A stretch of 63,281 bases of DNA from Guptibacillus spartinae (GCF_028610625.1 NZ_JAQQWU010000018.1:1-63281); one strand, 5' to 3'; positions 9,384-18,447 are shown, numbered from the stretch's first letter. A program made the numbers and translations. The notes: generated from the sequence alone by a model not told the origin.

Positions 9384-9408
9384 AAAAACTTCCGCAAGGG
9401 AAGTTTTT
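9384..9408. terminator. bidirectional terminator
   Basis: AAAAACTTCC (9384-9393), 5-base loop, GGAAGTTTTT (9399-9408), between the DUF2515 gene and the convergent membrane-protein pair. Confidence 0.85.
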
Positions 9409-9412
9409 AAAC

Positions 9413-9868
9413 TCATATCATCTTTTGCATACGTAGAACTACTTCAGCAATCAATGCTGAACCGAGAAACGTTCCTACCATAACGAACATAGCCACAACA
9501 ACGCTACGCCATCCAAGCTTTACAAAATCCGTCCATGAACGTCCTATTGCAATACCTGCATAGGCAAGTATGGGAGTTGCCAGAGCAAGAATGTTAATGC
9601 TTTCGGTCCACTTTACAATATACTCCGAACCCGGCATAACCGGCATAGATACAAGTATTCCGATAATCCCGATATAAGCAACGCTTGGGATATTCACCGG
9701 TAGAACGTGCTGAAGAATAAGCCCCGCTAAACAAATCACGATTAACACTGCCATACCTGGTAAAGAAGAACTTGGAATAACGCTGTAGCCAATCCAGTTT
9801 CCAACGGCCGCAATCAGGCCGAAGATGATTAATAACCATGTCCACTCTTGTATATTTTTTAGCAGCAT
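9413..9868 (-). CDS. small integral membrane protein, partner of the DUF3100-like gene
   Basis: A 151-residue, very hydrophobic protein with four to five membrane segments. Its start lies one base after the stop of the upstream membrane gene, so the two are certainly co-transcribed and probably translationally coupled. I do not recognise the family; the pairing suggests that the two products form one transporter or channel, a pattern known for split two-subunit carriers. No catalytic motif is visible. Confidence 0.75.
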   Translation of the reverse strand: MLLKNIQEWTWLLIIFGLIAAVGNWIGYSVIPSSSLPGMAVLIVICLAGLILQHVLPVNIPSVAYIGIIGILVSMPVMPGSEYIVKWTESINILALATPILAYAGIAIGRSWTDFVKLGWRSVVVAMFVMVGTFLGSALIAEVVLRMQKMI

Positions 9869-9869
9869 C

Positions 9870-10676
9870 TTATGCCCCCTTCCCGACGCTATGCGAGGAT
9901 TTTTCTCTGGTCATGAGCTGATACATCTTTTCGGTTAGTGGAAGACCGATGAAAATACTCATGTATAACCCCGTTGATAACGACAGCAAATTGCTCGCAC
10001 CTGCAAATGCAATAATATCATCTGAGAATGCAGGAAAAGCAGCAACGAGCGAGCCACTTGCAGCAGCCATCATACTTCCACTTCCAATGCCAGACGCCAT
10101 CGCGAACGATAACGGATGTAATGGCGTAATCGTCGCTAGGAAGCCAGAAATCACGCCCATAAATACAGCTCCAAAAACAGTACCAAAGATATAAATTGCC
10201 ATCACCCCTCGTCCCTCAGGTGAATTGAAACCGTATTTATCAACAATCAACCCAACGTTTGGCTCTCGTGCTACAGAATGCGTCATTCCAATGCTCTCTC
10301 TTTTCAACCCAAGTAGAACCGCGATTGGAAGAGCAATAAAAATCGTACCTAAATTTCCGAATTCCTGCAGAAGCAAGGCCGGACCTGCTTCAATTAACTT
10401 GGATAGTGAAGGACCAATGATCACGCCTATTTTCGCAATAAGCAAGGTCACCCCTAACACAATAAGCGGTTCAGCATTTAGCGCCTGCGCTTTTTTAATC
10501 ACTGGGGTAAAAAACAACCCAAGTCCAATGAGCATGGCATACAACATTGGCAGTAGTAAGATAACGCCTGGCCCTACCGTAAATTGAAAAACGCCAATCC
10601 ACTCTGATAACGCCACAATTCCAAATACAAGTAGATGCAAACGCCAGTCCTTCCAAATTCCTTTAAGTTCTGTCAC
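9870..10676 (-). CDS. DUF3100-like membrane protein
   Basis: A 268-residue polytopic membrane protein with about eight to nine hydrophobic segments. The segment SVAREPNVGLIVDKYG, followed by SPEGRGVMAIYIFGTVFG, resembles the DUF3100 family as I recall it. A glycine/serine-rich run, MASGIGSGSMMAAASG, is the kind of motif found in re-entrant loops of secondary transporters. It is the first gene of a two-gene operon. The substrate is unknown; transport of an organic acid or amino acid is only a guess. Confidence 0.65.
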   Translation of the reverse strand: MTELKGIWKDWRLHLLVFGIVALSEWIGVFQFTVGPGVILLLPMLYAMLIGLGLFFTPVIKKAQALNAEPLIVLGVTLLIAKIGVIIGPSLSKLIEAGPALLLQEFGNLGTIFIALPIAVLLGLKRESIGMTHSVAREPNVGLIVDKYGFNSPEGRGVMAIYIFGTVFGAVFMGVISGFLATITPLHPLSFAMASGIGSGSMMAAASGSLVAAFPAFSDDIIAFAGASNLLSLSTGLYMSIFIGLPLTEKMYQLMTREKSSHSVGKGA

Positions 10677-10853
10677 CCAAATCCCCCATTCCTTTTCCGC
10701 ATGAAAGCTCTAAAGTTATTGTTATCTTAATATTTTGATTGTTAAAAGTAAATGGATTTTTCTTACACATTAGTGAAATGTAAGAGGGATTTAAATGCGA
10801 AAGGGGAACGAACTACCTAATTTACTTTTGCAGATAAGGGTTTAAAGCAAAAT

Positions 10854-10882
10854 AAAAAGCCAGGCACCGAGCCTGACTTTTT
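10854..10882 (-). terminator. terminator of the DAACS symporter gene
   Basis: An 11-12 bp stem that reads correctly only on the minus strand, where one position is a U-G wobble, followed by a T-run. Confidence 0.8.
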
Positions 10883-10889
10883 TTGGAGA

Positions 10890-12110
10890 TTAATTATCGT
10901 CACTAACCTTTTTTCGATTAATAATGCTCGCACCAACAAGATCCCCTGTTACATTAAGACCTGTGGCGCCCATTCCAACTAACGCATCAACGGCTGTTAA
11001 TAACGCAACGGTTTCCATCGGCAATCCCACTTGCGCAAAAACGGTTGCGATCATAACAATTCCAGCACCAGGAACGCCTGCTGTACCAATTGACGCGAGG
11101 GTTCCTACGATAACGACCATAACCATATCCGTAAAGCTAAGTGGTGAACCCACAACGTTTGCAGCAAACACAGCGGAAATGGCAATGCGAATCGCTGCAC
11201 CATCCATATTAATCGTCGCTCCCAATGGTAAGCTAAAGCTATAAAGACTTTTTGAGACGCCTAATCCCTTAGCTGCATTCATCGTGAGTGGTAATGTTCC
11301 AGAGCTACTTTGCGTCACAAATGCCGTAATCATCGGTTTGTTTGCATGGCTGAAAAACTTCTTTGGACTCACTTTAAAGAATAGTAAGAACAGTACGTAG
11401 ATTCCTACTTGTACAATCAACGCAATATAAAGGACAGCGATCATGTTTCCAAGCGAGAGAATCGTATCCAGCCCCTGGTTCCCAATTGTTTTCGCTATTA
11501 TAGCAAAGATCCCAATTGGCACATAGTGTAGAATCACGTTCATGATTTTAAACGTAGCTTCATTTAAGCCTTCAACCACTTTATATAGATGTTCGCCAAG
11601 TGCACCATGTTCTTCAGAGTTCCGTAAAGCAGCGATTGCGATCCCAAAAGCAAAAGCTGTAAAAATAATCCCCAAGAGATTCATCTCGCTAAATGCCGTC
11701 ACAATGTTTGAGGGCACGATATTTAACAGTACGCTGACAATCCCTGGATTATCCGGTACATCGAACGATTGGCCTGGGTCAATGGATAAACCTGTACCTG
11801 GATTAAACACGTTCGCTACGGTTAACCCCACAATAATCGCTAGTGCAGATGTTAATACGTAATAGAGAAATACCTTACTGCCCATGCGTCCAAGGTTACT
11901 CAGTTTCGTTTGATTGACACCGACCATTAATGTAAATAAAATAAGTGGAATGATTAGGAACGAAAGCAATTTAATTAATAAGTCTCCAAGTGGTGCAAGA
12001 ACGGCAGCATCTTTTCCAAAGATGAGCCCTACGGCAACTCCAAGAATAAGGGCAACCGTAATTTTTATAATTAACGAAGCATTTAAATAGCCTCTTAAGA
12101 TCTTCTTCAT
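10890..12110 (-). CDS. dicarboxylate/amino acid:cation symporter (DAACS family)
   Basis: A 406-residue polytopic carrier of the GltP/GltPh fold. The two hairpin regions are seen as QSSSGTLPLT and as LGATINMDGAA. In the C-terminal binding segment, DALVGMGATGLNVTGD (375-390), the aspartate matching GltPh Asp390 is kept, but Asp394 is Gly379 and the substrate-carboxylate arginine Arg397 is Ala382. Loss of that arginine is typical of members that take neutral amino acids, so glutamate or aspartate is unlikely to be the substrate. A strong AAAGGAGG precedes the ATG. Single-gene unit. Confidence 0.88.
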   Translation of the reverse strand: MKKILRGYLNASLIIKITVALILGVAVGLIFGKDAAVLAPLGDLLIKLLSFLIIPLILFTLMVGVNQTKLSNLGRMGSKVFLYYVLTSALAIIVGLTVANVFNPGTGLSIDPGQSFDVPDNPGIVSVLLNIVPSNIVTAFSEMNLLGIIFTAFAFGIAIAALRNSEEHGALGEHLYKVVEGLNEATFKIMNVILHYVPIGIFAIIAKTIGNQGLDTILSLGNMIAVLYIALIVQVGIYVLFLLFFKVSPKKFFSHANKPMITAFVTQSSSGTLPLTMNAAKGLGVSKSLYSFSLPLGATINMDGAAIRIAISAVFAANVVGSPLSFTDMVMVVIVGTLASIGTAGVPGAGIVMIATVFAQVGLPMETVALLTAVDALVGMGATGLNVTGDLVGASIINRKKVSDDN

Positions 12111-12319
12111 CGTTGTCCCTCCTTTAAATTCAAATTCGCATACGTATACTAGGAAATAAGATACAGCACAATAGGTAGCCTGTCAAAAAGTTAGCTTTAT
12201 CATCCAACTAAACCCAAGTTACGACACTTTGAATCTGTTATTCTCGTTTTCAAGTATACTGCTAGACTTATTTGGATAGACTGCTTCTTAAAGTCTATTA
12301 AAAAAGTTGGAGGTTCAAA

Positions 12320-12607
12320 ATGAACAAAGTAGAAAATTTTCCTGTAACCCCTTTTGAAACGTATCTTGAAATGACGCAATACGGGACAGAGGTACACTTC
12401 GAACACGATAAGTACGAGCTCTTATCAGGAACGACTGAAGATGGAAAAATGTATTTTCTAATCGATTACAACACCGGCCTCACATATGAGGTGGAAGAAA
12501 GCACGGCGGTCAATTTGCTGCAGTTAAATGAGCAAGGAAAGGGCAAACAGCTCGTTGAAACCATCCTACCGCGTCTACGACCGACGACTTCTCTTTCCCA
12601 CACGTAA
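12320..12607 (+). CDS. small acidic hypothetical protein
   Basis: A 95-residue soluble, acidic protein with no signal peptide and no recognised domain. It has a good ribosome site (TTGGAGG at 12307-12313) and its own terminator, and sits between two minus-strand genes, which supports it as real. A TATACT at 12255-12260 could be its -10 box, but no matching -35 is seen. Confidence 0.65.
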   Translation: MNKVENFPVTPFETYLEMTQYGTEVHFEHDKYELLSGTTEDGKMYFLIDYNTGLTYEVEESTAVNLLQLNEQGKGKQLVETILPRLRPTTSLSHT

Positions 12608-12635
12608 AAAGTCCTGCTCGATGGCAGGACTTTTT
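12606..12635. terminator. bidirectional terminator
   Basis: AAAAAGTCCTGC (12606-12617), 6-base loop, GCAGGACTTTTT (12624-12635), between the small acidic gene and the sortase gene. Confidence 0.9.
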
Positions 12636-12640
12636 ATTGA

Positions 12641-13261
12641 CTACATATCCGATACATTCACTAATTTAGACTGAATCACATACCGCTCAGGCGCACTTCC
12701 GATAAAATCAAATGGGTAGCATGTTGTTAACGTTAAGGTGGCTTCCTCTTTATCAACAATGACTGTTCGATCGCTTTCATCTACGACCTTCATGTCGATC
12801 ACCGCATATTCATAACGCTTTCCATCGTATTCAAGAAACACGGCATCCCCTTTTTTTACGTCTTGTAGACCATTAAAAACCGTATCGCGATGGCCGCTTA
12901 AGACGGTGTGACGCTTCTGATCTGGTGTCGTTGTGAATGGACTAACAAACATACCAACGCCCTGGCTGAGCGTATCCTCATCTGTTCCCCAATAGGTTGT
13001 AAACCCTTTTTCGATCGTAGGGACGACTAACCTACCTACCTTTTGACCAGGGTCAAACTTCTTTATCTGATCACTCATGAAAACTTCTTGTGTATTCACA
13101 ACTGGTTTTTTCATAACCTCTGTTTCTTTCGTATTCTGCCACTGTTTCGTTTCTTCCGCAGAAACTTGTTCGACTCCCTGTGTCCCCTGCCACCATTCAT
13201 ACCCATAGTAGCCCGCCATGACGATGCCTGCACACATGAGCAAAGCATATAATTTGTTCAA
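12641..13261 (-). CDS. class D-type sortase
   Basis: A membrane-anchored transpeptidase that cuts a C-terminal sorting signal and joins the protein to cell-wall peptide. With the chosen start (206 residues) it has an N-terminal membrane segment (about 5-20), the catalytic histidine in LSGHRDTVF (His124), the catalytic cysteine in TLTTCYPF (Cys181) and the arginine in APERY (Arg193). The TLTTCYPF form fits class D sortases. The start is taken as TTG at 13261 because GAGGTGA lies five bases before it; a GTG at 13270 has no ribosome site. The gene directly upstream encodes a protein with an LPETA anchor, its likely substrate. Confidence 0.88.
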   Translation of the reverse strand: MNKLYALLMCAGIVMAGYYGYEWWQGTQGVEQVSAEETKQWQNTKETEVMKKPVVNTQEVFMSDQIKKFDPGQKVGRLVVPTIEKGFTTYWGTDEDTLSQGVGMFVSPFTTTPDQKRHTVLSGHRDTVFNGLQDVKKGDAVFLEYDGKRYEYAVIDMKVVDESDRTVIVDKEEATLTLTTCYPFDFIGSAPERYVIQSKLVNVSDM

Positions 13262-13287
13262 CGTCTTCACCTCACTAAGAAAAGCGA

Positions 13288-13312
13288 AAAAACCGCTTAT
13301 TAGGCGGTTTTT
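13288..13312 (-). terminator. terminator between LPETA protein and sortase
   Basis: AAAAACCGC (13288-13296), 7-base loop, GCGGTTTTT (13304-13312). It lies between the two genes, so the sortase either has its own promoter or is reached by read-through. Confidence 0.75.
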
Positions 13313-13320
13313 AAGCCATA

Positions 13321-14244
13321 TTAACAGCTAACGGAACGTCTTCTATAAAGAAGCAAACCACCTGCAGCTACCGCCAATGCTACCCCACCCATAGCAAGCA
13401 TTGGATTAGCTGAAGCTGTTTCAGGCAACTCTCCGCCCTCTTTCATTCCTTCAAGCGGTTTAGCAGAATCAATGATGTTTTGTGGAACAGTAATCGTGTC
13501 AACTTGATTAAAGTTGTCGATCGACATTTCCATTGATTGTTTCATGTTCATGCTTTCGTCTTCAATCTTCATATCCATATCAAGATCCATCGTTAAATGC
13601 TTCATGTAATACGTGTCTTTATCAACTGTTACTTTATAGGTAACGTCATTGATCGTCATTTGTTCCATGAGACCTTTCATCGATCCAGAGCCTTCTTCTC
13701 CTGACATGCTGTCTTGAAACATCTTCATAGAGGCTTCCATTAACGTCTTGCCATCGCCTTCGTATGTTAACACATAACCTTCATCTGTCTCTTCAACGCT
13801 CATCTCTTTGCCAAGTTCTTCAGCTTGAGTCATTTGTGCTTCAACCGAAGACATGCTTTGAAGTTCCTCTAAACCTTGTGTGAGTTCTTCTGGCATCTTG
13901 ATCCAGCCTTTTTCGGGATCTTCTTGATAAAAACCTTCTTCAGTCCAATAAGATTCTAACGAAATTTCGCCTTCTTCAGGTGATTTTGTTGTGACGACCT
14001 GATGCATCGCAAAAGGCTTTAACGTAATGTCTGCTTCGGATTCGCTGGAAATCATCACTGTTTCTCCTTCAAGAGGCATCGACTGTTCCATCTTTGTTTT
14101 TGTAGAATAGCTCTCAACCTCCGTCATCGCTTCACTTGACTGCTTTAATATATCAGTTGCAGTCATTTCCTTTGCTGATGTGTGAAACGGAGCTCCTACT
14201 AAAACAATTGCTGCTACCGATAGAGGGACTAACTTCTTTAACAT
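13321..14244 (-). CDS. LPETA-anchored surface protein, DUF6612-like
   Basis: A 307-residue secreted protein. It has a signal peptide (MLKKLVPLSVAAIVLVGAPF, cleavage after HTSA), a Met/Glu-rich extracellular domain with the SEAMTEVESYSTKTKMEQ start typical of DUF6612-like proteins, and a C-terminal sorting signal: LPETA (273-277), a hydrophobic stretch and the tail YRRRSVSC. LPXTA is the class D sortase motif, and such a sortase is encoded next to it. The start at 14244 is chosen because TTGGAGTG lies six bases before this ATG; an ATG at 14262 would place the ribosome site inside the coding region. The role of the extracellular domain is unknown. Confidence 0.83.
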   Translation of the reverse strand: MLKKLVPLSVAAIVLVGAPFHTSAKEMTATDILKQSSEAMTEVESYSTKTKMEQSMPLEGETVMISSESEADITLKPFAMHQVVTTKSPEEGEISLESYWTEEGFYQEDPEKGWIKMPEELTQGLEELQSMSSVEAQMTQAEELGKEMSVEETDEGYVLTYEGDGKTLMEASMKMFQDSMSGEEGSGSMKGLMEQMTINDVTYKVTVDKDTYYMKHLTMDLDMDMKIEDESMNMKQSMEMSIDNFNQVDTITVPQNIIDSAKPLEGMKEGGELPETASANPMLAMGGVALAVAAGGLLLYRRRSVSC

Positions 14245-14535
14245 CAAAACACTCCAATTCATTTTTTTGGCAAGAGAAGGCTAGAGATGTGATGTGACAG
14301 TAAATGATGTATGAAGCTACCGGGATGGGACATCTTATATTCACCAGTTTCTTTCACCTAAACCTTATTTTCCCAATAGAGTGAAATTAAAACGCTTTTT
14401 TACCGTTCTCTAAAACATATTTTTTTATTGGTCCTTCGCTTTATTAACCGAGTATGACTTGGCTTAGGTGTCCAAAAATCACATCTGTTCACTTTTGCAA
14501 ATTGACGAAATACAAAAACAACACATTGCAAACCC

Positions 14536-14564
14536 TTTCATATTTGTTCTATCGCCTATATACT
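14536..14564 (+). promoter_or_regulatory. promoter of the PTS operon
   Basis: TTTCAT (14536-14541), 17-base spacer, TATACT (14559-14564), about 70 bases before the chosen start of the regulator. The rest of the 14245-14632 gap shows no gene I can support. Confidence 0.5.
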
Positions 14565-14632
14565 TAGCACTATCAAATCATGATTTGTTTCATCCGTATC
14601 ATTTTGCACTCGTAAGGGAGTTGGAGATCTCC

Positions 14633-16735
14633 ATGTCACTTGATGAAAGAAGCACATTTCTATTAACGAAACTCGTGAATGCAACTGAGTTAGTTACGGT
14701 TGATCATGTCATCGACCAGCTCGGGATATCAAAACGAACCGTTCATTATGATCTACAAAAGATTAATGATTGGCTCGTTGAGAATAAACTACCCATTATC
14801 CAAACAAAACAAGGATTGGGTTACTATCTCTCAGAAGAGACCAAACAAACCGTTCCTAAATTGATGAAAGAACTAAAAGAATGGCAGTACCACTATTCGC
14901 AACCAGAACGCATCACCTTAATTGGTGTCGAACTCTTAACAAATGATAAGCCGATCTTTATGCAAGACTTTATGGATCGAACCCAAGTAAGTCGTGGCAC
15001 AGTCGCTAAAGATTTAAAGCTTGTTAAGAAAGTTCTGGCCGAAGAATCATTAACGTTACAGTTTGAACGATCAACAGGGTATCGTGTGGAAGGGAAAGAG
15101 GAAAACAAGCGGAGAATATTGAGTCGTTTTCTGTCCGAGGTCCTCACCAATGGGCAATTAACCGAAATGACGAATTTTCTTTATCCGCTCTTAAAGAACG
15201 GTGATGAACACACTTATTCGCACCTTATACCAATGAAGCAAATCATCATGAATGCGGAACCCATTCTAAAGGTAGAGTTAACAGACGATACAATCCATGT
15301 TCTAGCCATTCAGCTTGTCGTTCTTCTTCAACGTTTGAAAGGCGAACATCGTATCCAGCTCGATCCAGATGAAAAACACGCTCTTTGTTCAACAAGAGAG
15401 TTTGAAGCAGCAAAGAGCATTGCCAAAGAATTAGAAGCTCAATTTAAACTCTCCCTTTCATTAGATGAGATTGCCTTTATCACCATGCACCTTCTTGGCT
15501 CAAGAGTCAATTATTCTGAAGTAGGCACGGTCGGTAGTCTTGAAAGTAATAAACTTAGAAAAGTTGTTTCTGAAATCGTGAACGAATTTCAAGTTTATGC
15601 GTGTGTCCTATTTGAACAGCGCAATGAACTAGAAGAAGCTCTTTTTCTTCATCTTAAACCAACGTACTACCGGCTGAAATATCACGTTCCGATCACAAAC
15701 GAATTAACAGCATCAGTCCAACAGGAATATCCTGATGTTTTTTCAATTACGAAACGAGCGGTTTGGCCGATTGAATTGATGATGTCTCAAAAGCTCCCTG
15801 ATGATGAGTTAGCTTATCTCGCTATGCACTTTGGCGCTTGGATGCAGAAGGAAGAGCTTCCAGAAGTAACATTTGGGAAAGCGATTATCGTTTGTGAAAA
15901 AGGAATTGGCACCTCAAATATTTTAAGAGGACAACTTGAGAAGCTCCTCACAAATGTGGAAATCATCGGGACAGTTTCAAGGAGGCAATTTCTACAAAAT
16001 CACTACGACGTAGATTATGTCTTCTCTACATCACCATTGGAGCATGAGACGTTACCCATATTAACGGTTAACCCGATTTTGACTCAGCAGGGAAAAGAGA
16101 AAATTCTGCATTGGATGGAAGCACAAACAACTCCAAGTGAAGAGAGTGGACCTACCCCAGACGTGATCGTTGAAATCATGAAAAAACACGGCACGATTAC
16201 GAATGAGAAAGAACTAAGAACTGAATTACAGCAGTTATTCGCGCCATCACCAACCACCTTATCGATAGAAAGGTTTGAACGACCTATGTTAAATGACTTA
16301 TTACACGAAGAAACGATCCAATTTGCTACAGATACACCCGATTGGAAAGAGGCGATTAAAACAGCAGCCATGCCGCTTCTTGCTACAGATCAAATCGCAC
16401 CTTCCTATATCGATGCTATGATCAAAAATGTAGAAGAGCTAGGGCCCTATGTCGTGATTGCTCCAGGAATCGCTATCCCTCATGCCCGTCCTGAAGAAGG
16501 CGTGAATACGGTTGGAATGAGCTTGCTTCGACTAGATCAAGAAGTTCCTTTTTCCTCTAAAGATAAGCACCAGGTCAAGTTGCTGATTGTGCTTGCTGCA
16601 GTCGATAACGAAACACATTTAAAAGCTCTTGCTCAACTCTCGGAGCTTCTATCAGAAGAAGAAAATCTAGATATGATTTATCGCGCAGAGGAAAAAGAAG
16701 AAATTATTAAACTTGTATCAAAATACTCAAATTAA
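14633..16735 (+). CDS. PRD-containing PTS regulator (MtlR/BglG-type activator) with IIB and IIA domains
   Basis: A 700-residue transcription regulator. Domains in order: HTH (about 10-60, GISKRTVHYDLQKIN), second HTH (about 95-160), PRD1 (about 200-295, MHLLGSR with His286), PRD2 (about 310-405, FLHLKPTYYRL with His340 and MHFGAW with His399), a Gat-type IIB domain (CEKGIGTS, Cys421) and a C-terminal IIA domain (IPHARPEEGV, His617). All phosphorylation sites look intact. The start at 14633 has GGAG six bases upstream and gives the normal family length; an upstream GTG at 14468 lacks a ribosome site. The operon has no separate IIA gene, so this IIA domain may also serve the transporter. Confidence 0.85.
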   Translation: MSLDERSTFLLTKLVNATELVTVDHVIDQLGISKRTVHYDLQKINDWLVENKLPIIQTKQGLGYYLSEETKQTVPKLMKELKEWQYHYSQPERITLIGVELLTNDKPIFMQDFMDRTQVSRGTVAKDLKLVKKVLAEESLTLQFERSTGYRVEGKEENKRRILSRFLSEVLTNGQLTEMTNFLYPLLKNGDEHTYSHLIPMKQIIMNAEPILKVELTDDTIHVLAIQLVVLLQRLKGEHRIQLDPDEKHALCSTREFEAAKSIAKELEAQFKLSLSLDEIAFITMHLLGSRVNYSEVGTVGSLESNKLRKVVSEIVNEFQVYACVLFEQRNELEEALFLHLKPTYYRLKYHVPITNELTASVQQEYPDVFSITKRAVWPIELMMSQKLPDDELAYLAMHFGAWMQKEELPEVTFGKAIIVCEKGIGTSNILRGQLEKLLTNVEIIGTVSRRQFLQNHYDVDYVFSTSPLEHETLPILTVNPILTQQGKEKILHWMEAQTTPSEESGPTPDVIVEIMKKHGTITNEKELRTELQQLFAPSPTTLSIERFERPMLNDLLHEETIQFATDTPDWKEAIKTAAMPLLATDQIAPSYIDAMIKNVEELGPYVVIAPGIAIPHARPEEGVNTVGMSLLRLDQEVPFSSKDKHQVKLLIVLAAVDNETHLKALAQLSELLSEEENLDMIYRAEEKEEIIKLVSKYSN

Positions 16736-16749
16736 GGGAGAGAATAAAA

Positions 16750-17025
16750 ATGAAAAAAATTCTTGTTGTATGTGGAAATGGACTAGGAAGCAGCTTTATC
16801 GTAGAAATGAATGTAAAAAGTATTCTTAACGAGCTTGGAATTGAAGCCGAGGTTGATCATACGGATCTCACAACTAGTAAATCTGAGAACGCCGATTACT
16901 TCTTAGGCTCAACTGAGATTGTTGAAAATCTAGAAGACGGCAAGCGAAATGTGATTAAGCTAAATAATTTGATGGATAAAAAAGAATTAAGGACGGCGAT
17001 TGAAGCAAACTTGAAAGGGGCATAA
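16750..17025 (+). CDS. PTS IIB component, ascorbate-type
   Basis: A 91-residue cytoplasmic phosphocarrier. The phosphorylatable cysteine is Cys8 in VVCGNGLGSS, the loop form of lactose/ascorbate-type IIB proteins, and the neighbour is a UlaA-type IIC, so it belongs to the ascorbate branch. It should pass phosphate from a IIA domain to the incoming sugar. A GGGAGAG ribosome site lies 14 bases after the stop of the regulator gene, and its stop is three bases from the next start, so the three genes are one operon. Confidence 0.88.
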   Translation: MKKILVVCGNGLGSSFIVEMNVKSILNELGIEAEVDHTDLTTSKSENADYFLGSTEIVENLEDGKRNVIKLNNLMDKKELRTAIEANLKGA

Positions 17026-17028
17026 ATC

Positions 17029-18408
17029 ATGGTCGATCTCATAATGAAAGACATTCTAGGTACACCAGCGATTCTTGTAGGGTTATTTGCCCTTATCGGC
17101 CTCCTTCTTCAAAAGAAGGACGTCGCAAACGTCATATCAGGTACATTAAAAACGATTATGGGATTTGTTATTCTAGGGGCAGGAGCAGGTGTACTTGTCG
17201 CCTCCCTTGATAACTTTAGTAGCATGTTTGATCATGCATTTAAAATTCAAGGTATCATTCCGAACAATGAAGCGATCGTTGCACTAGCTCAAGATGCATT
17301 TGGTGCAGAAACGGCGATGATTATGCTCTTCGGAATGGTAGCCAACATCCTACTCGCGCGCCTCACACCTTTTAAGTATATCTTCTTAACAGGTCATCAT
17401 ACGATGTTCATGGCTTGTCTGATCGCCGTTATTCTTTCAACTGGTGGCTTTAGTGGCGCAACAATGATTATCACTGGTTCCCTTATTCTCGGATCTTTGA
17501 TGGTGTTGTTACCTGCACTGTTACAACCTTACACAAGAAAAATTACGGGTAGTGATGACTTTGCGATCGGCCACTTTGGCTCGTTCGGCTATTTAATCGC
17601 AGCCGCTGTCGGAAAAGCAGTTGGGAAAAATTCTAAATCGACTGAAGAAATTAAAGTACCGAAGTCATTCAATTTCTTACGAGACACATCTGTATCTGTG
17701 TCACTTACAATGGCGATTCTATTTTTCGTAGTCGCTCTTTTCACAGGACCAACCTTTATCGAATCCGAACTAAGCGGTGGGACAAACTTCCTAGTCTTCT
17801 CATTTATGCAAGCGTTAACGTTCGCAGCTGGCGTCTACATCATTTTGGCTGGAGTAAGAATGCTCCTATCTGAAATCGTTCCCGCATTTAAAGGAATTGC
17901 AGATAAAGTCGTACCAAACGCCATCCCAGCCCTTGATGCTCCGTCTGTGTTTCCTTTCGCAAACAATGCGGTCATTATTGGCTTCTTCTTTAGCTTTGTT
18001 GCAGGACTGCTCAGCATGTTCCTTCTACCGATCTTAGGTCTAAAAGTGATTGTCCCAGGTCTTGTGCCTCACTTCTTTACCGGTGCCGCAGCTGGCGTAT
18101 TCGGTAATGCGACTGGCGGTCGTAAAGGAGCGGTATTTGGCTCAATGGCTAATGGTGTCATCATCAGTTTCTTGCCAGCACTACTTCTGCCAGTACTTGG
18201 TTCACTAGGCTTTCAAGGAACGACATTCGGAGATTCCGATTTCGGCGTAGTTGGACTCCTTCTCGGCGGCTTGATGGAACTGCTCTCTTCTAACGTTCTA
18301 TTCCTTGTGATCTTATCGGCACTACTCCTTGCTGTATTTGTCGGATCTGCCTTGATCAAACGCTCTTTAGCGAAAAATGATTTAGAAGAAAAACATGATG
18401 CAATTTAG
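17029..18408 (+). CDS. PTS IIC component, UlaA/SgaT family
   Basis: A 459-residue membrane permease with about eleven hydrophobic segments. Length and segments such as GHHTMFMACLIAVIL, IAAAVGKAVGKNSKS and FFTGAAAGVFGNATGGRKGA match the ascorbate-specific IIC family. It imports a sugar acid or a related compound with phosphorylation by IIB. No ulaD, ulaE, ulaF or ulaG-like catabolic gene follows; a terminator and a minus-strand gene come next. Ascorbate itself is therefore not proven as substrate. Confidence 0.88.
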   Translation: MVDLIMKDILGTPAILVGLFALIGLLLQKKDVANVISGTLKTIMGFVILGAGAGVLVASLDNFSSMFDHAFKIQGIIPNNEAIVALAQDAFGAETAMIMLFGMVANILLARLTPFKYIFLTGHHTMFMACLIAVILSTGGFSGATMIITGSLILGSLMVLLPALLQPYTRKITGSDDFAIGHFGSFGYLIAAAVGKAVGKNSKSTEEIKVPKSFNFLRDTSVSVSLTMAILFFVVALFTGPTFIESELSGGTNFLVFSFMQALTFAAGVYIILAGVRMLLSEIVPAFKGIADKVVPNAIPALDAPSVFPFANNAVIIGFFFSFVAGLLSMFLLPILGLKVIVPGLVPHFFTGAAAGVFGNATGGRKGAVFGSMANGVIISFLPALLLPVLGSLGFQGTTFGDSDFGVVGLLLGGLMELLSSNVLFLVILSALLLAVFVGSALIKRSLAKNDLEEKHDAI

Positions 18409-18413
18409 TTGAG

Positions 18414-18447
18414 AAAGACCATCCTGGTTAAAAGGATGGTCTTTTTT
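18414..18447. terminator. terminator of the PTS operon
   Basis: AAAGACCATCCT (18414-18425), 7-base loop, AGGATGGTCTTT (18433-18444), then Ts. The convergent acetyltransferase gene ends at 18447 and shares it. Confidence 0.9.

Noticed and set aside
14468-14632. 55-residue N-terminal extension of the PTS regulator
   Set aside because: No ribosome site before the GTG at 14468, it spans the predicted promoter, and the family starts near the ATG at 14633.
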